NCBI RefSeq assembly: GCF_003363715.1
Contig: NZ_QREV01000017.1
Span: forward strand, 23,897-87,896
From: Parabacteroides acidifaciens
GTDB lineage: Bacteria > Bacteroidota > Bacteroidia > Bacteroidales > Tannerellaceae
DNA: 64,000 nt
Direction of reading: 5' to 3'
The notes below the pieces were generated by a model. The model was not told the DNA's origin. It searched no databases and worked only from the letters and a program-made list of their open reading frames with translations. Shown here in pieces: positions 19,510-28,745 of this stretch. Each line of letters begins with the position of its first letter. Positions within the stretch are counted from its first letter, which is position 1. The position numbers and the translations under genes are program-made.

Positions 19510-20232
19510 ATGAGACTGACATATATCTATCACAGTGGTTTTGCGATCGAGGCGGACGGCTTTGCCATCCTGATCGATTATTTTAAGGATACGGGAAAGT
19601 CACCGGGTGAAGGGTTCGTACACGAGAAGTTGCTTAATCGCGCGGGAACATTATATATATTAGCGTCTCATTTCCATCCCGACCATTTCAACCCGGAAGT
19701 GTTGAAATGGAAAACATATAAAAAGGACATCGTCTATATCTTCTCGAAAGATATCCTGAAAAGACGCCGGGCAGGGAAGGATGACGCCCTTTACCTGAAG
19801 AAAGGAGAGTCTTATCAAGACGAGAACTTGCGAATCGAGGCATTCGGATCGACGGACTCCGGCATCTCTTTTCTGATCGATGCCGAGGGTAAACGCCTTT
19901 TCCATGCCGGCGACCTGAACAACTGGCACTGGAAAGACGAATCGACTCCCGAAGAAGTAGCAGAAGCGGAAAAGAACTACCTGAAAGAGTTGGACGACCT
20001 GGCAAAAGCGACCGACAAACTGGATGTCGCCATGTTCCCGGTCGATCCGCGTATCGGAACGGATTTCATGCGGGGAGCGCAACAATTTGTCGACCGCATC
20101 CGGACAAAGATATTCGTCCCGATGCATTTCTGGGAACGCCCGGCCGAGGTGGAGGCTTTCGGCCCTTATGCCGAATCGCGCGGATGCCGGTATGCGCTGA
20201 TTTCCGTGCCGGGAGAAGGGACGGAGGTTTGA
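19510..20232 (+). CDS. MBL-fold metallo-hydrolase (UlaG-like)
   Basis: 240 residues from the ATG at 19510 (MRLTYIYHSGFAIEADG). The metallo-beta-lactamase fold is shown by SHFHPDHFN (HxHxDH-type metal motif, about residue 53), HAGDLNNWHW (about 135) and a late VPMHFWERP (about 205). Family members hydrolyse lactones, phosphodiesters or similar bonds in the cytoplasm; the substrate here is unknown. It is separated by 50 bp from the VOC-family gene downstream and may be co-transcribed with it. Confidence 0.88.
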   Translation: MRLTYIYHSGFAIEADGFAILIDYFKDTGKSPGEGFVHEKLLNRAGTLYILASHFHPDHFNPEVLKWKTYKKDIVYIFSKDILKRRRAGKDDALYLKKGESYQDENLRIEAFGSTDSGISFLIDAEGKRLFHAGDLNNWHWKDESTPEEVAEAEKNYLKELDDLAKATDKLDVAMFPVDPRIGTDFMRGAQQFVDRIRTKIFVPMHFWERPAEVEAFGPYAESRGCRYALISVPGEGTEV

Positions 20233-20282
20233 GATTTAAAAATGAAGAATTAAGAATTAAAAAATAACACCAATAAGAATCT

Positions 20283-20660
20283 ATGGAGATAAAGAGTAGA
20301 TTTGATCATTTTAATATTAATGTCCTCGATCTGGACAAGAGTATTGCTTTTTACGGCAAGGCGCTCGGACTGAAAGAACATCACCGCAAGGAAGCGGCAG
20401 ACGGTTCGTTCATCCTGGTTTACCTCACAGACAATGAAACCGGCTTCCTGCTGGAACTGACTTGGCTGCGTGACAAAAAAGAAGCCTACGAGTTAGGCGA
20501 TAACGAAAGCCATCTCTGCTTCCGCGTGGCAGGCAATTATGACGAGGTGCGCGAATATCACCGCGAGCTCGGATATATATGCTTCGAGAACACGGAGATG
20601 GGCTTGTATTTCATCAACGACCCGGACGATTACTGGATTGAGATTTTACCTGCTAAATAA
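20283..20660 (+). CDS. VOC-family (glyoxalase I-like) protein
   Basis: 125 residues forming two beta-alpha-beta-beta-beta modules. The metal-site residues typical of lactoylglutathione lyases are present in order: DHFNINVLDLDKSIAFYGKAL (His), FLLELTW (Glu), ESHLCFRV (His) and DYWIEILP (Glu). These suggest an active metalloenzyme that detoxifies methylglyoxal. The name glyoxalase I is plausible but not proven, since many VOC proteins look alike. Confidence 0.82.
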   Translation: MEIKSRFDHFNINVLDLDKSIAFYGKALGLKEHHRKEAADGSFILVYLTDNETGFLLELTWLRDKKEAYELGDNESHLCFRVAGNYDEVREYHRELGYICFENTEMGLYFINDPDDYWIEILPAK

Positions 20661-20733
20661 CATATTAGGTAACATATTCACGCCTATTTCGGTTTTTTTT
20701 GAATAAAATCATTGCTCCTTACCAGATTCCTCT

Positions 20734-20741
20734 TATATTTG
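20734..20741 (+). promoter_or_regulatory. -7 box of the ROK kinase promoter
   Basis: TATATTTG matches TAnnTTTG; TTG at 20712-20714 gives a -33 element 19 bp upstream. The ATG follows at 20781. Confidence 0.7.
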
Positions 20742-20780
20742 CTTTCCAGAAAAAGCATTATTAATCTAAAATATAAAATC

Positions 20781-21743
20781 ATGGAGAAGCCTTATGTAGT
20801 AGGTATCGATATAGGTGGTACCAATACTGTTTTTGGCGTAGTAGACGCAAGAGGTTCAATCTTGTACAGTGGATCAATCAAGACTGGTAAATATACCGAT
20901 GTTGACGAGTATGTTAGCGATCTGGCAACAGGTCTGAAATTAGTGATCGACCAGGCTGGCGGCCCGGATAAAATAAAAGGTGTAGGCGTTGGGGCTCCTA
21001 ACGGGAACTTCTTCAACGGCTGTATCGAATTTGCCCCGAACCTTCCCTGGAAGGGTAAAATTCCTTTGGCTCAGCTGATCAGCGAAAAGTTGGACGGAAT
21101 ACCCGTTGCATTGACAAACGATGCAAATGCGGCTGCTATCGGTGAAATGACTTATGGCGCAGCACGCGGTATGAAAGACTTTATCGTGATCACTTTGGGA
21201 ACAGGTGTCGGCAGCGGTATCGTAATCGGCGGTAACCTGGTTTACGGACATGACGGATTTGCGGGCGAGTTAGGTCACGTGATCATGCGCCGTAACAACG
21301 GACGTCCTTGCGGTTGCGGTCGTCAGGGCTGTTTAGAGGCATACGCTTCTGCAACAGGTGTTGCCCGTACGGCACGCGAATTTCTGGAAATCCGTAAGGA
21401 CGACAGCTTGCTTCGCGAACTGGACCCGGACGAAATCACATCCAAAGACGTATATGATGCAGCAATGAAAAACGACAAGTTAGCGCTGGAAATCTTCGAA
21501 TTTACAGGAAACATCTTGGGTGAAGCATTCGCTGATTTCGTTGCCTTCTCAAGTCCTGAAGCGATCATCCTCTTCGGTGGTCTGACTAAATCCGGCGATC
21601 TGATCATGAACCCGATCAAACGTTCGATGGAAAAGAACATGCTGAAAGTGTTCGAAGGTAAGACAAAACTGTTATTCTCTCAATTGAAAGAAAGCGATGC
21701 AGCCGTATTGGGCGCAAGCGCACTGGGTTGGGAAGTAAAATAA
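20781..21743 (+). CDS. ROK-family sugar kinase, probable glucokinase
   Basis: 320 residues from the ATG at 20781 (MEKPYVVGIDIGGTN), chosen because it follows the promoter box and begins at the family N-terminus. The phosphate-binding loop DIGGTNTVFG, the catalytic NDANAAAIGEM (about 115), the ROK signature with the zinc-binding CGCGRQGCLEAYAS (about 175-190) and GELGHVIM are all present. It phosphorylates glucose or a related hexose at the start of glycolysis. It stands as a single gene. Confidence 0.92.
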   Translation: MEKPYVVGIDIGGTNTVFGVVDARGSILYSGSIKTGKYTDVDEYVSDLATGLKLVIDQAGGPDKIKGVGVGAPNGNFFNGCIEFAPNLPWKGKIPLAQLISEKLDGIPVALTNDANAAAIGEMTYGAARGMKDFIVITLGTGVGSGIVIGGNLVYGHDGFAGELGHVIMRRNNGRPCGCGRQGCLEAYASATGVARTAREFLEIRKDDSLLRELDPDEITSKDVYDAAMKNDKLALEIFEFTGNILGEAFADFVAFSSPEAIILFGGLTKSGDLIMNPIKRSMEKNMLKVFEGKTKLLFSQLKESDAAVLGASALGWEVK

Positions 21744-21746
21744 ACA

Positions 21747-21829
21747 CAGGTGAAAGTGGAAAGGTGAAAGTGGAAAGTTTAATTTCTCAACTCTCACCTT
21801 TCAACTTTTAACTTTCAACTTTTAACTGC
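21747..21829. repeat. Low-complexity TTTCAACT-type spacer with imperfect inverted repeat
   Basis: The gap between the kinase and the Nudix gene has repeats of GGTGAAAGTGGAAA answered by CACCTTTCAACTTTTAAC further on, forming an imperfect hairpin. Similar TTTCAACTTT runs occur before the permease at about 12476-12494 and near 63818-63840. Confidence 0.5.
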
Positions 21830-21830
21830 C

Positions 21831-22343
21831 ATGCATCCTTTACACCAATTTGCGTACTGTCCGAAATGCGGAGCCAAAACATTTGTGGAACGCAACGAAA
21901 AAGCCAAACAATGCACCACATGCGGATTCGTCTATTATTTTAATCCATCTTCTGCCGTTGCCTGCTTCATCCGGAATCCGGAAGGAGAGTTATTGCTCGT
22001 CCGCCGCGCCAAAGAACCGGCTAAAGGAACACTCGACCTGCCCGGCGGTTTTGTCGACATGTACGAATCGGCCGAAGAGGCCGCCCACCGGGAAGTAAAG
22101 GAAGAAACCGGGCTGGATCTGACCGATTGCCGCTACCTTTTCTCCATTCCCAACATCTACCCCTATTGCGGCTTTGACGTCCACACGGTCGATATGTTCT
22201 TCGAATGCCTCACCGAATCGTTCGACGGAGCTAAGGCGGAAGACGATGCCGCCGAAATAGTAATCCTCCCCGCCAGCCAACTGAATCCGGACGATTTCGG
22301 CTTACAGTCCATCAAAAAAGCGGTAGGCCGCTATATAAAGTAA
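21831..22343 (+). CDS. Nudix hydrolase with N-terminal zinc ribbon
   Basis: 170 residues. A four-cysteine zinc ribbon (CPKCG...CTTCG, about 8-28) precedes the Nudix box GGFVDMYESAEEAAHREVKE followed by ETG (about 65-87). This pairing of a zinc ribbon with a compact Nudix domain resembles NudC-like NADH pyrophosphatases and related housecleaning enzymes, though it is shorter than NudC (about 257). It hydrolyses a nucleoside diphosphate linked to another group; the exact substrate is unknown. Confidence 0.88.
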   Translation: MHPLHQFAYCPKCGAKTFVERNEKAKQCTTCGFVYYFNPSSAVACFIRNPEGELLLVRRAKEPAKGTLDLPGGFVDMYESAEEAAHREVKEETGLDLTDCRYLFSIPNIYPYCGFDVHTVDMFFECLTESFDGAKAEDDAAEIVILPASQLNPDDFGLQSIKKAVGRYIK

Positions 22344-22352
22344 TATATTTCT

Positions 22353-22360
22353 TATATTTG
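22353..22360 (+). promoter_or_regulatory. -7 box of the TPR/outer-membrane protein operon
   Basis: TATATTTG matches TAnnTTTG, about 64 bp before the TPR gene ATG at 22424 and 10 bp after the Nudix stop. Confidence 0.6.
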
Positions 22361-22423
22361 CAACTTAGAACTAACGGATACCGTTATATTTATATATATC
22401 TGTATTATAAAAGCTAAGGAGTG

Positions 22424-25423
22424 ATGAAAAGAATACTTATTCCACTGTGCATAGTTGTGGGGAGTCATGTTGCGCATGGGCAACGGTCATACCAGTTTGA
22501 TGCACCGGACCGCCTATTTGTAGAAGGGAAAGAGTTGTTTAGTTTAAAAAATTATGCCGGTTGCATCGACAAGCTGGAGGCTTATAAACAGCACTCCACC
22601 GACGCAGACCTGATTCAGGAGGCCGACTATATGCTGGTCTACGCCGCCTACGAACAGGGGCGTCCCAATGCAGACGAGCTTCTGAAAGACTACCTCGAAG
22701 AATATCCGGCTTCCCGTCACAGCAACGAGATCGATTTTCTGATCGGGTCCATCCATTTTGAACGCGGAGAATACGAGAAAGCGATCTTCTGGTTTAACGA
22801 AGCCGACATCGACGTCTTAAGCCCCGAACAGCAGGAAGCCTATTCCTTCCGTCTGGCTTACTCGTTGTTGCAGACCGGCGAGATGGAAAAAGCGCGCGGC
22901 TACTTCGCCCGCATCGAACAGATCGGCGATAAATACAAAGAGGCATCGACCTATTATGTCGCCTATATCGACTACGCAATGGGCAAGTACAACAACGCCC
23001 TTATCGAGTTTTCCCGCCTGAAGGAAAGCCCGAAGTTCCGCGAACAGTCGCAGTACTACATCGCACAAATCTATTTCATCCAGGGAAAATATGATAAGGT
23101 GGTGAAAGAAGGCGAAGAACTTCTCTCCCTCTACCCCGACAGCAAGAACAACAGCGAGATGTACCGCATCGTCGGTGATTCGTATTACCACCTGGGCGAC
23201 CAGAGCAAGGCGATCCAGATGTTGAGCAAATATGTTTCCACAACGGAAAACCCGCTCCGCAGCGACCTCTATATCCTGGGTGTCTGCTATTATAATAAAG
23301 GTAACTACAGCAGCGCCGTCAACGCTCTGAGCCGGACAGTCCGCCAGAACGACGAGCTGACGCAAAACACTTATCTCTACCTCGGACAGTCTTACTTGAA
23401 GTTAGGCGACAAGAACAACGCTCGTATGGCGTTCGAGGCAGCCGCCACCTCATCGTTCGACAAGCAGATAAAGGAAGTGGCGATGTACAACTACGCACTG
23501 CTGATCCACGAAACGGCCTTTACCGGATTCGGCGAGTCGGTGACAATCTTCGAAGATTTCCTGAACGACTTCCCCAATTCGAAATATGCCGACAAGGTGA
23601 ACGATTACTTAGTCGAAGTCTACCTGACGACCAAGAACTACGAAGCGGCTCTGAAGTCGATCAACAAGATCAAGCATCCGAGCACCAAGATACTGGAAGC
23701 CAAACAAGACATCCTCTTCCAGCTCGGGACACAGGCCTTCACCAACGTCAAGTTGGACGACGCCGTCAGCCTCTTCAGCCAGGCAATCACACTCGGTTCC
23801 TACAATATGGAGGCCCGCAACGACGCCTACTTCTGGCGCGGCGAATCGTACTACCGCATGGGAGAATATGAAAATGCGATCTCCGACTACCGGACCTACC
23901 TGAACAATACACGCCAGCGCAATACGGATATGTACGCACTGGCCTACTATAACTTAGGTTACAGCTATTTCAAGCTGAGAGACTACAGCGCCGCCCTGAA
24001 CCGTTTCCGCCAGTATGTCGATCTGGAAAGCAACCAGCAGGCAGCCTCGCTGGCCGACGCCTACAACCGTATTGGCGACTGTCTCTACCAGAACCGCCAG
24101 TTCAGCCTGGCCGAAGAGAACTATTCGCGTGCCGCCCAGCTGTCTCCTTCCGCCGGCGACTACTCCATTTACCAGAAAGGATTCTTGCTCGGCTTGCAGA
24201 AAGACTACAGAGGCAAGATCAGCGCCATGGACCGCCTGATCACCGAATATCCCGAATCGCAATACGTAGACGACGCCCTGTTCGAGAAGGGACGTTCTTA
24301 CGTGCTGCTGGAAAACAGCTCTTCCGCCGCACAAGCCTTCGAGAAGCTGATCCGAGAATTTCCACAGAGCAGTCTGGCGCGTAAGGCAGGCATCCAGCTC
24401 GGTTTGCTTTACTACAATGACAACCAGCCGGAGAAGGCGCTCGCAGCCTACAAGAACGTCATCAGCAACTATCCGGGTAGCGAAGAAGCGAAGGTCGCTT
24501 TGCAAGATTTGAAATCGGTCTACATCGACCTCAACGATATCAACGCATACGCTAACTACGTAAACTCCTTGGGCGGCAACATCCGCCTGGAAGTAAGCGA
24601 ACAGGATTCGCTGACCTACATCGCTGCCGAAAAGCTCTTTATGCGTGGCGATAACGACGGCGCACGCCGCAGCTTAGTCAACTATTTGCAGACATTCCCC
24701 GAAGGTGCATTCAGTTCGAATGCCAACTTCTATTTGGGAAGTATCGCCTTTGCCAAGAAAGAGTTCGACGAAGCAATCCAGCGCTTCAAATCGGTTATCG
24801 CAAGCGGCGACACCAAGTTCCTGGAAGAATCGGTTGCCCGCACCGCCGAAATCGAATACCTGGGCAAGGATTACCCGGCAGCATTGGAAAGCTTCAAGCG
24901 CTTGCAGGTCGTAGCCGAAAGCCCCGAAAACAAGCAGGCGGCCCGTTTAGGTATCATGCGTTGTGCTCTTCAGACCGGACAGCAGAAAGACGCGCTTTTA
25001 GCAGCGGACGAACTGTTGAAAGAGCCGAAGCTCTCGCCCGAACTCGAAGCGGAAGCCCGCTACGTCCGTGCCAAAGCCTACATCGACCAGAAACAGGGAA
25101 ACAAGGCATTGGCCGACCTGAAAGAACTGAGCAAGGATACGCGTACGGTGCACGGCGCCGAAGCCAAATACCTGCTGGCACAATTATACTACGACACCGA
25201 CAAGGACAAGGAGGCGGAAAAAGTACTGATGAACTTCATCGAGAACGGTACGCCTCATCAGTACTGGCTGGCTCGCGGATTCATCTTGCTGGCCGACATC
25301 TACATCCGCCAGGGTGATGACTTCCAGGCTCGTCAGTATCTCACCAGCCTGCAGAACAATTATAATGGTGATGACGATATCGCCGGTATGATAGAAAATA
25401 GATTGGGAAAACTAAAGAACTAA
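22424..25423 (+). CDS. Large periplasmic tetratricopeptide-repeat protein
   Basis: 999 residues from the ATG at 22424, preceded by AAGGAG (22417-22422). A signal peptide (about 1-20, ending HAHGQ-like VAHGQ) is followed almost entirely by TPR units of about 34-37 residues (for example YYVAYIDYAMGKYNNALIEF, YNLGYSYFKLRDYSAALNRF, FYLGSIAFAKKEFDEAIQRF). It probably forms a superhelical scaffold in the periplasm. The outer-membrane protein gene begins 9 bp after its stop, so the two are translated together and probably act as a pair. I do not recognise a named system; homologues are annotated only as TPR proteins. Confidence 0.9.
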   Translation: MKRILIPLCIVVGSHVAHGQRSYQFDAPDRLFVEGKELFSLKNYAGCIDKLEAYKQHSTDADLIQEADYMLVYAAYEQGRPNADELLKDYLEEYPASRHSNEIDFLIGSIHFERGEYEKAIFWFNEADIDVLSPEQQEAYSFRLAYSLLQTGEMEKARGYFARIEQIGDKYKEASTYYVAYIDYAMGKYNNALIEFSRLKESPKFREQSQYYIAQIYFIQGKYDKVVKEGEELLSLYPDSKNNSEMYRIVGDSYYHLGDQSKAIQMLSKYVSTTENPLRSDLYILGVCYYNKGNYSSAVNALSRTVRQNDELTQNTYLYLGQSYLKLGDKNNARMAFEAAATSSFDKQIKEVAMYNYALLIHETAFTGFGESVTIFEDFLNDFPNSKYADKVNDYLVEVYLTTKNYEAALKSINKIKHPSTKILEAKQDILFQLGTQAFTNVKLDDAVSLFSQAITLGSYNMEARNDAYFWRGESYYRMGEYENAISDYRTYLNNTRQRNTDMYALAYYNLGYSYFKLRDYSAALNRFRQYVDLESNQQAASLADAYNRIGDCLYQNRQFSLAEENYSRAAQLSPSAGDYSIYQKGFLLGLQKDYRGKISAMDRLITEYPESQYVDDALFEKGRSYVLLENSSSAAQAFEKLIREFPQSSLARKAGIQLGLLYYNDNQPEKALAAYKNVISNYPGSEEAKVALQDLKSVYIDLNDINAYANYVNSLGGNIRLEVSEQDSLTYIAAEKLFMRGDNDGARRSLVNYLQTFPEGAFSSNANFYLGSIAFAKKEFDEAIQRFKSVIASGDTKFLEESVARTAEIEYLGKDYPAALESFKRLQVVAESPENKQAARLGIMRCALQTGQQKDALLAADELLKEPKLSPELEAEARYVRAKAYIDQKQGNKALADLKELSKDTRTVHGAEAKYLLAQLYYDTDKDKEAEKVLMNFIENGTPHQYWLARGFILLADIYIRQGDDFQARQYLTSLQNNYNGDDDIAGMIENRLGKLKN

Positions 25424-25432
25424 GAAGAAGTG

Positions 25433-27175
25433 ATGAAGACAATATACAACATCAAAGCACTGTGTGTGATGGCCCTGTTAGGAAGCGTCGCAACCGCCGG
25501 TGCACAGGAAGACAAGACGAAGGAAAAAGACCTGAACCGGGAAATGACACTCGAACGCGAGTACGACCCGAGCGTACAGGATGCCAGCAAGGTGAACACA
25601 CTTCCGGTCATCAAAGAGCCGGTTGTCAAGAAGATGCCGATCGACTACGCTACTTTCACGATTCCGACGGAGCCGGAAAAAGAGATCAGCCTGCTTCCTT
25701 CGGGAAACATCATGACAGACATCCAATACAACAAACGCCGGGGTTACTTCAACTTCGGAGGCGGCACCTACCTGAACCTGAACGGCGACTTAGGTTATCA
25801 TATCCTGAGCACCGACAAGGACAAGCTGAACATCTGGTTCTCACATCGCTCGACGAACGGGAAGGTGAAATATATCGACACGGACTTTGACAAGGTAAAG
25901 GCTAAGTTGAACGACAACATGGGCGGCCTCAACTTCAAACACGCCTTTGATAAGATGTCATTGGATATGGGGATCAAATATGGATACTCGGCATTCAATT
26001 ACTACGGTCTGCCGATCGCTACCCCCATATCCTCGGCAACATTGGACCCGGACAAGTTCGACCGTGAAACCAATCAGGTAAACCAGACGATCCAGGCAAA
26101 GATCGGTATCGAGTCGAAAGAAGATGCGCCCCTCGGCTATATGCTCGACTTAGGATATACAAACTTCTCGCACAAATATGCATTGAGCAAGGATCAGGAC
26201 GGACCGACCGAACATACATTCGACGTCAAGTTCGACTTGAACGCCCGTTTCGGTGGCGAGCAACGGATCGGATTAGGCGGTAACGTGGAATATTTTAACT
26301 ACAGCCTGCCAACACTGAACGGACAGGAATATCTGGAATTTGAGAACCATGCCGAAGCAACCCTTTCCCCTTATTATAAGGTGGCGGGAGACAACTGGAA
26401 TTTGAAATTAGGTGCTAACGTGATGTTTGTAACCGGCGATAACAGCAAGTTCATGGCTTCGCCCAATATCGCGGCGGATGTGGAAGTGGCCGACAAGACG
26501 CAACTCTACCTTGTTGCCGGCGGTAAACTCTACTCCAACAGTATGTACGATATGTCCCTGATCAACCGTTATATAAATCCGACGATGGAACTGCTTCCTT
26601 CGCGCAATTACCTGGACGGCACGGTCGGCATCAGAAGCGGTGTCGCTCCCGGTTTCTGGTTCGATGTATTCGGAGGTTATAAAATCACGAGTAATGAAGT
26701 ATTCTTCATACCAACCTTTGCTACGAAAGACGGATATTTTGCCAACGTCAGCCTGGGCATCCAAGCGAAAGCCAAACAGGCATTCGGAGGCGTGAACCTG
26801 AAATACAGCTATCAGCAATTATTCGACATCAACCTGAAAGGCGTTTACAACCATTGGAGCGTAGACGACATCGATAACGCTTACGGCAAGCCCGAAATGG
26901 AAGTGACAGCAGGTGTGACAGTCCGCCCGATCAGCCAGGTCACCGCATCTTTGGATTATTACCTGGCCACCGGACGCAAGACTTACTTAGGACTGTCCGG
27001 CGGAGAAAAGATGAAGAACATCAACGAACTGAACCTGACCGGTTCATACACGCTGAACGACACCTTCGGCCTGTATCTGAAACTGAACAACGTCTTGTTC
27101 CAGAAGTACGAACTCTATTACGGCTATCCGCTCCAGAGCTTCAGTGCAATGATTGGCGTGAACATTAATTTCTGA
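25433..27175 (+). CDS. Outer-membrane beta-barrel protein paired with the TPR protein
   Basis: 580 residues from the ATG at 25433 (a GTG at 25430 is less likely). Signal peptide about 1-22 (ALLGSVATAGAQE). The mature N-terminus is charged (EDKTKEKDLNREMTLEREYDP) and the rest alternates short amphipathic strands such as GYFNFGGGTYLNLNGDLGYH and LNLTGSYTLNDTFGLYLKLN, ending in IGVNINF with a terminal Phe typical of barrel proteins. It resembles TonB-dependent-receptor barrels without a plug domain. It is the second gene of a two-gene unit with the TPR protein and is followed by a terminator. Function unknown. Confidence 0.83.
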   Translation: MKTIYNIKALCVMALLGSVATAGAQEDKTKEKDLNREMTLEREYDPSVQDASKVNTLPVIKEPVVKKMPIDYATFTIPTEPEKEISLLPSGNIMTDIQYNKRRGYFNFGGGTYLNLNGDLGYHILSTDKDKLNIWFSHRSTNGKVKYIDTDFDKVKAKLNDNMGGLNFKHAFDKMSLDMGIKYGYSAFNYYGLPIATPISSATLDPDKFDRETNQVNQTIQAKIGIESKEDAPLGYMLDLGYTNFSHKYALSKDQDGPTEHTFDVKFDLNARFGGEQRIGLGGNVEYFNYSLPTLNGQEYLEFENHAEATLSPYYKVAGDNWNLKLGANVMFVTGDNSKFMASPNIAADVEVADKTQLYLVAGGKLYSNSMYDMSLINRYINPTMELLPSRNYLDGTVGIRSGVAPGFWFDVFGGYKITSNEVFFIPTFATKDGYFANVSLGIQAKAKQAFGGVNLKYSYQQLFDINLKGVYNHWSVDDIDNAYGKPEMEVTAGVTVRPISQVTASLDYYLATGRKTYLGLSGGEKMKNINELNLTGSYTLNDTFGLYLKLNNVLFQKYELYYGYPLQSFSAMIGVNINF

Positions 27176-27197
27176 TTCATCTGCAGATAAACTTCAT

Positions 27198-27237
27198 AAC
27201 AAAGCCTCATGGTGCTTCCGTGAGGCTTTGTTATTTA
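27198..27237 (+). terminator. Terminator after the TPR/barrel operon
   Basis: AACAAAGCCTCA and TGAGGCTTTGTT form a perfect stem around GGTGCTTCCG-type loop sequence, followed by TATTTAT, 20 bp after the stop codon. Confidence 0.85.
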
Positions 27238-27325
27238 TGGATTCCACGTCAAGCTCTGGATTGAGGCACTATTGGCACCTGTAATGAAAGATTGAACGGT
27301 TTTAGTCTATTTATTTTATTGTTGG

Positions 27326-27333
27326 TATCTTTG
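27326..27333 (+). promoter_or_regulatory. -7 box of the MATE transporter promoter
   Basis: TATCTTTG matches TAnnTTTG, 20 bp upstream of the ATG at 27354. Confidence 0.6.
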
Positions 27334-27353
27334 CAACCAAATACGAAACGGAC

Positions 27354-28682
27354 ATGCAAGGGACAAAGAATCTGACGGAAGGACCTATCAAGAAGCAACT
27401 GTTTAACCTGGCACTTCCCATAATGGGGACCTCGTTTATTCAGATGGCATATAGCATCACTGATATGGCTTGGGTGGGACGTCTGGGCAGCGAAGCGGTG
27501 GCGGCAGTCGGAGCTGTCGGTATTCTGACGTGGATGACGAGTTCCATCTCCTATCTGAACAAAGTAGGTTCGGAGGTCAGCGTTGCGCAAAGCATCGGGG
27601 CGCAGGAGGCGGAAGAAGCCCGGAACTTTGCTTCCCATAACCTGACAATCGCGCTGATTATCTCGATCTGTTGGGGATTACTGCTGTTTGCCCTCGCGTA
27701 TCCTGTCATCGGTTTCTTCAAACTGGATGCCACCATTTCGGCACATGCCGTGTCTTACTTGCGGATTATCTCAACGGCTTTTCCTTTCGTACTCCTGTCG
27801 GCGGCCTGTACCGGAATCTATAATGCGGCGGGGCTGAGCAAGATACCGTTCTACGTCAGCGGAAGCGGATTGATAATGAATATGATACTCGACCCGCTGT
27901 TCATATTTGGCTTCGGGATGGGGACGGACGGAGCTGCCTGCGCGACCTGGCTGTCGGAGGCGACTGTCCTTGCGATTTTCATTTATTACCTGAAAAAGAG
28001 ATACAAATTATTCGGAGGCTTCTCCTTCTTCGTGCGGTTGAAGAGCCGGTACAGCAAACGGATCTTTCAGTTAGGACTTCCTGTTGCGATGCTGAACAGC
28101 CTCTTTGCCGTTATCAACCTTATGATGGCGCGTACGGCGTCGACCTACGGCGGACATATCGGACTGATGACACTGACTGCCGGAGGTCAGATCGAAGCGC
28201 TTGCCTGGAACACCTCGCAAGGGTTCAGTACGGCACTGAGTACCTTTGTCGCCCAGAACTATGCCGCCCGCAAGAAGGAGCGCGTCCTCGGGGCTTATCA
28301 TACGACATTGAAGATGACGGCGATATTAGGAGTCTTTTGTACTCTGTTGTTCGTCTTCTTCGGCAGCGAACTGTTCTCCCTGATTGTCCCGGAAAAGGCG
28401 GCTTACGAGGCGGGCGGCATCTTCCTCCGCATCGACGGTTATTCGATGATCTTCATGATGCTTGAGATAACGATGCAGGGCTTGTTCTACGGGACAGGTC
28501 GCACGGTTCCGCCGGCCATCATCAGCATCACGTTCAACAGCCTGCGCATCCCGATGGCGATCGGACTGACGGCTATGGGACTGGGAATAGCGGGTGTCTG
28601 GTGGGCAATCAGCATTTCCAGCATGCTGAAAGGAATCGTCTTGTTCGCCTGGTTCCGTATTTTACAGAAGAAGATATTGTGA
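27354..28682 (+). CDS. MATE-family multidrug efflux transporter
   Basis: 442 residues with about 12 transmembrane segments arranged as two homologous halves. Family features are the N-terminal GPIKKQLFNLALPIMGTS-type segment, the helix with DMAWVGRLGSEAVAAVG (about 40-57), and TALSTFVAQNYAARKKER in the second half. MATE proteins export drugs or metabolites in exchange for Na+ or H+. The gene is monocistronic, with its own promoter box and the metY promoter following. Confidence 0.93.
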   Translation: MQGTKNLTEGPIKKQLFNLALPIMGTSFIQMAYSITDMAWVGRLGSEAVAAVGAVGILTWMTSSISYLNKVGSEVSVAQSIGAQEAEEARNFASHNLTIALIISICWGLLLFALAYPVIGFFKLDATISAHAVSYLRIISTAFPFVLLSAACTGIYNAAGLSKIPFYVSGSGLIMNMILDPLFIFGFGMGTDGAACATWLSEATVLAIFIYYLKKRYKLFGGFSFFVRLKSRYSKRIFQLGLPVAMLNSLFAVINLMMARTASTYGGHIGLMTLTAGGQIEALAWNTSQGFSTALSTFVAQNYAARKKERVLGAYHTTLKMTAILGVFCTLLFVFFGSELFSLIVPEKAAYEAGGIFLRIDGYSMIFMMLEITMQGLFYGTGRTVPPAIISITFNSLRIPMAIGLTAMGLGIAGVWWAISISSMLKGIVLFAWFRILQKKIL

Positions 28683-28700
28683 TAGTAACGAACTATTCCT

Positions 28701-28708
28701 TATTTTTG
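28701..28708 (+). promoter_or_regulatory. -7 box of the metY-type gene promoter
   Basis: TATTTTTG matches TAnnTTTG, with a TTG at 28677-28679 at the -33 position (21 bp apart). ATG follows at 28746. Confidence 0.65.
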
Positions 28709-28745
28709 CCGGATAATAACAAATACTTAGTAAAACATTACCATA

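Noticed and set aside
28683..28745. Possible SAM riboswitch before the metY-type gene
   Set aside because: Only 63 bp are available and a promoter box uses part of it; no room for the aptamer and no matching core.
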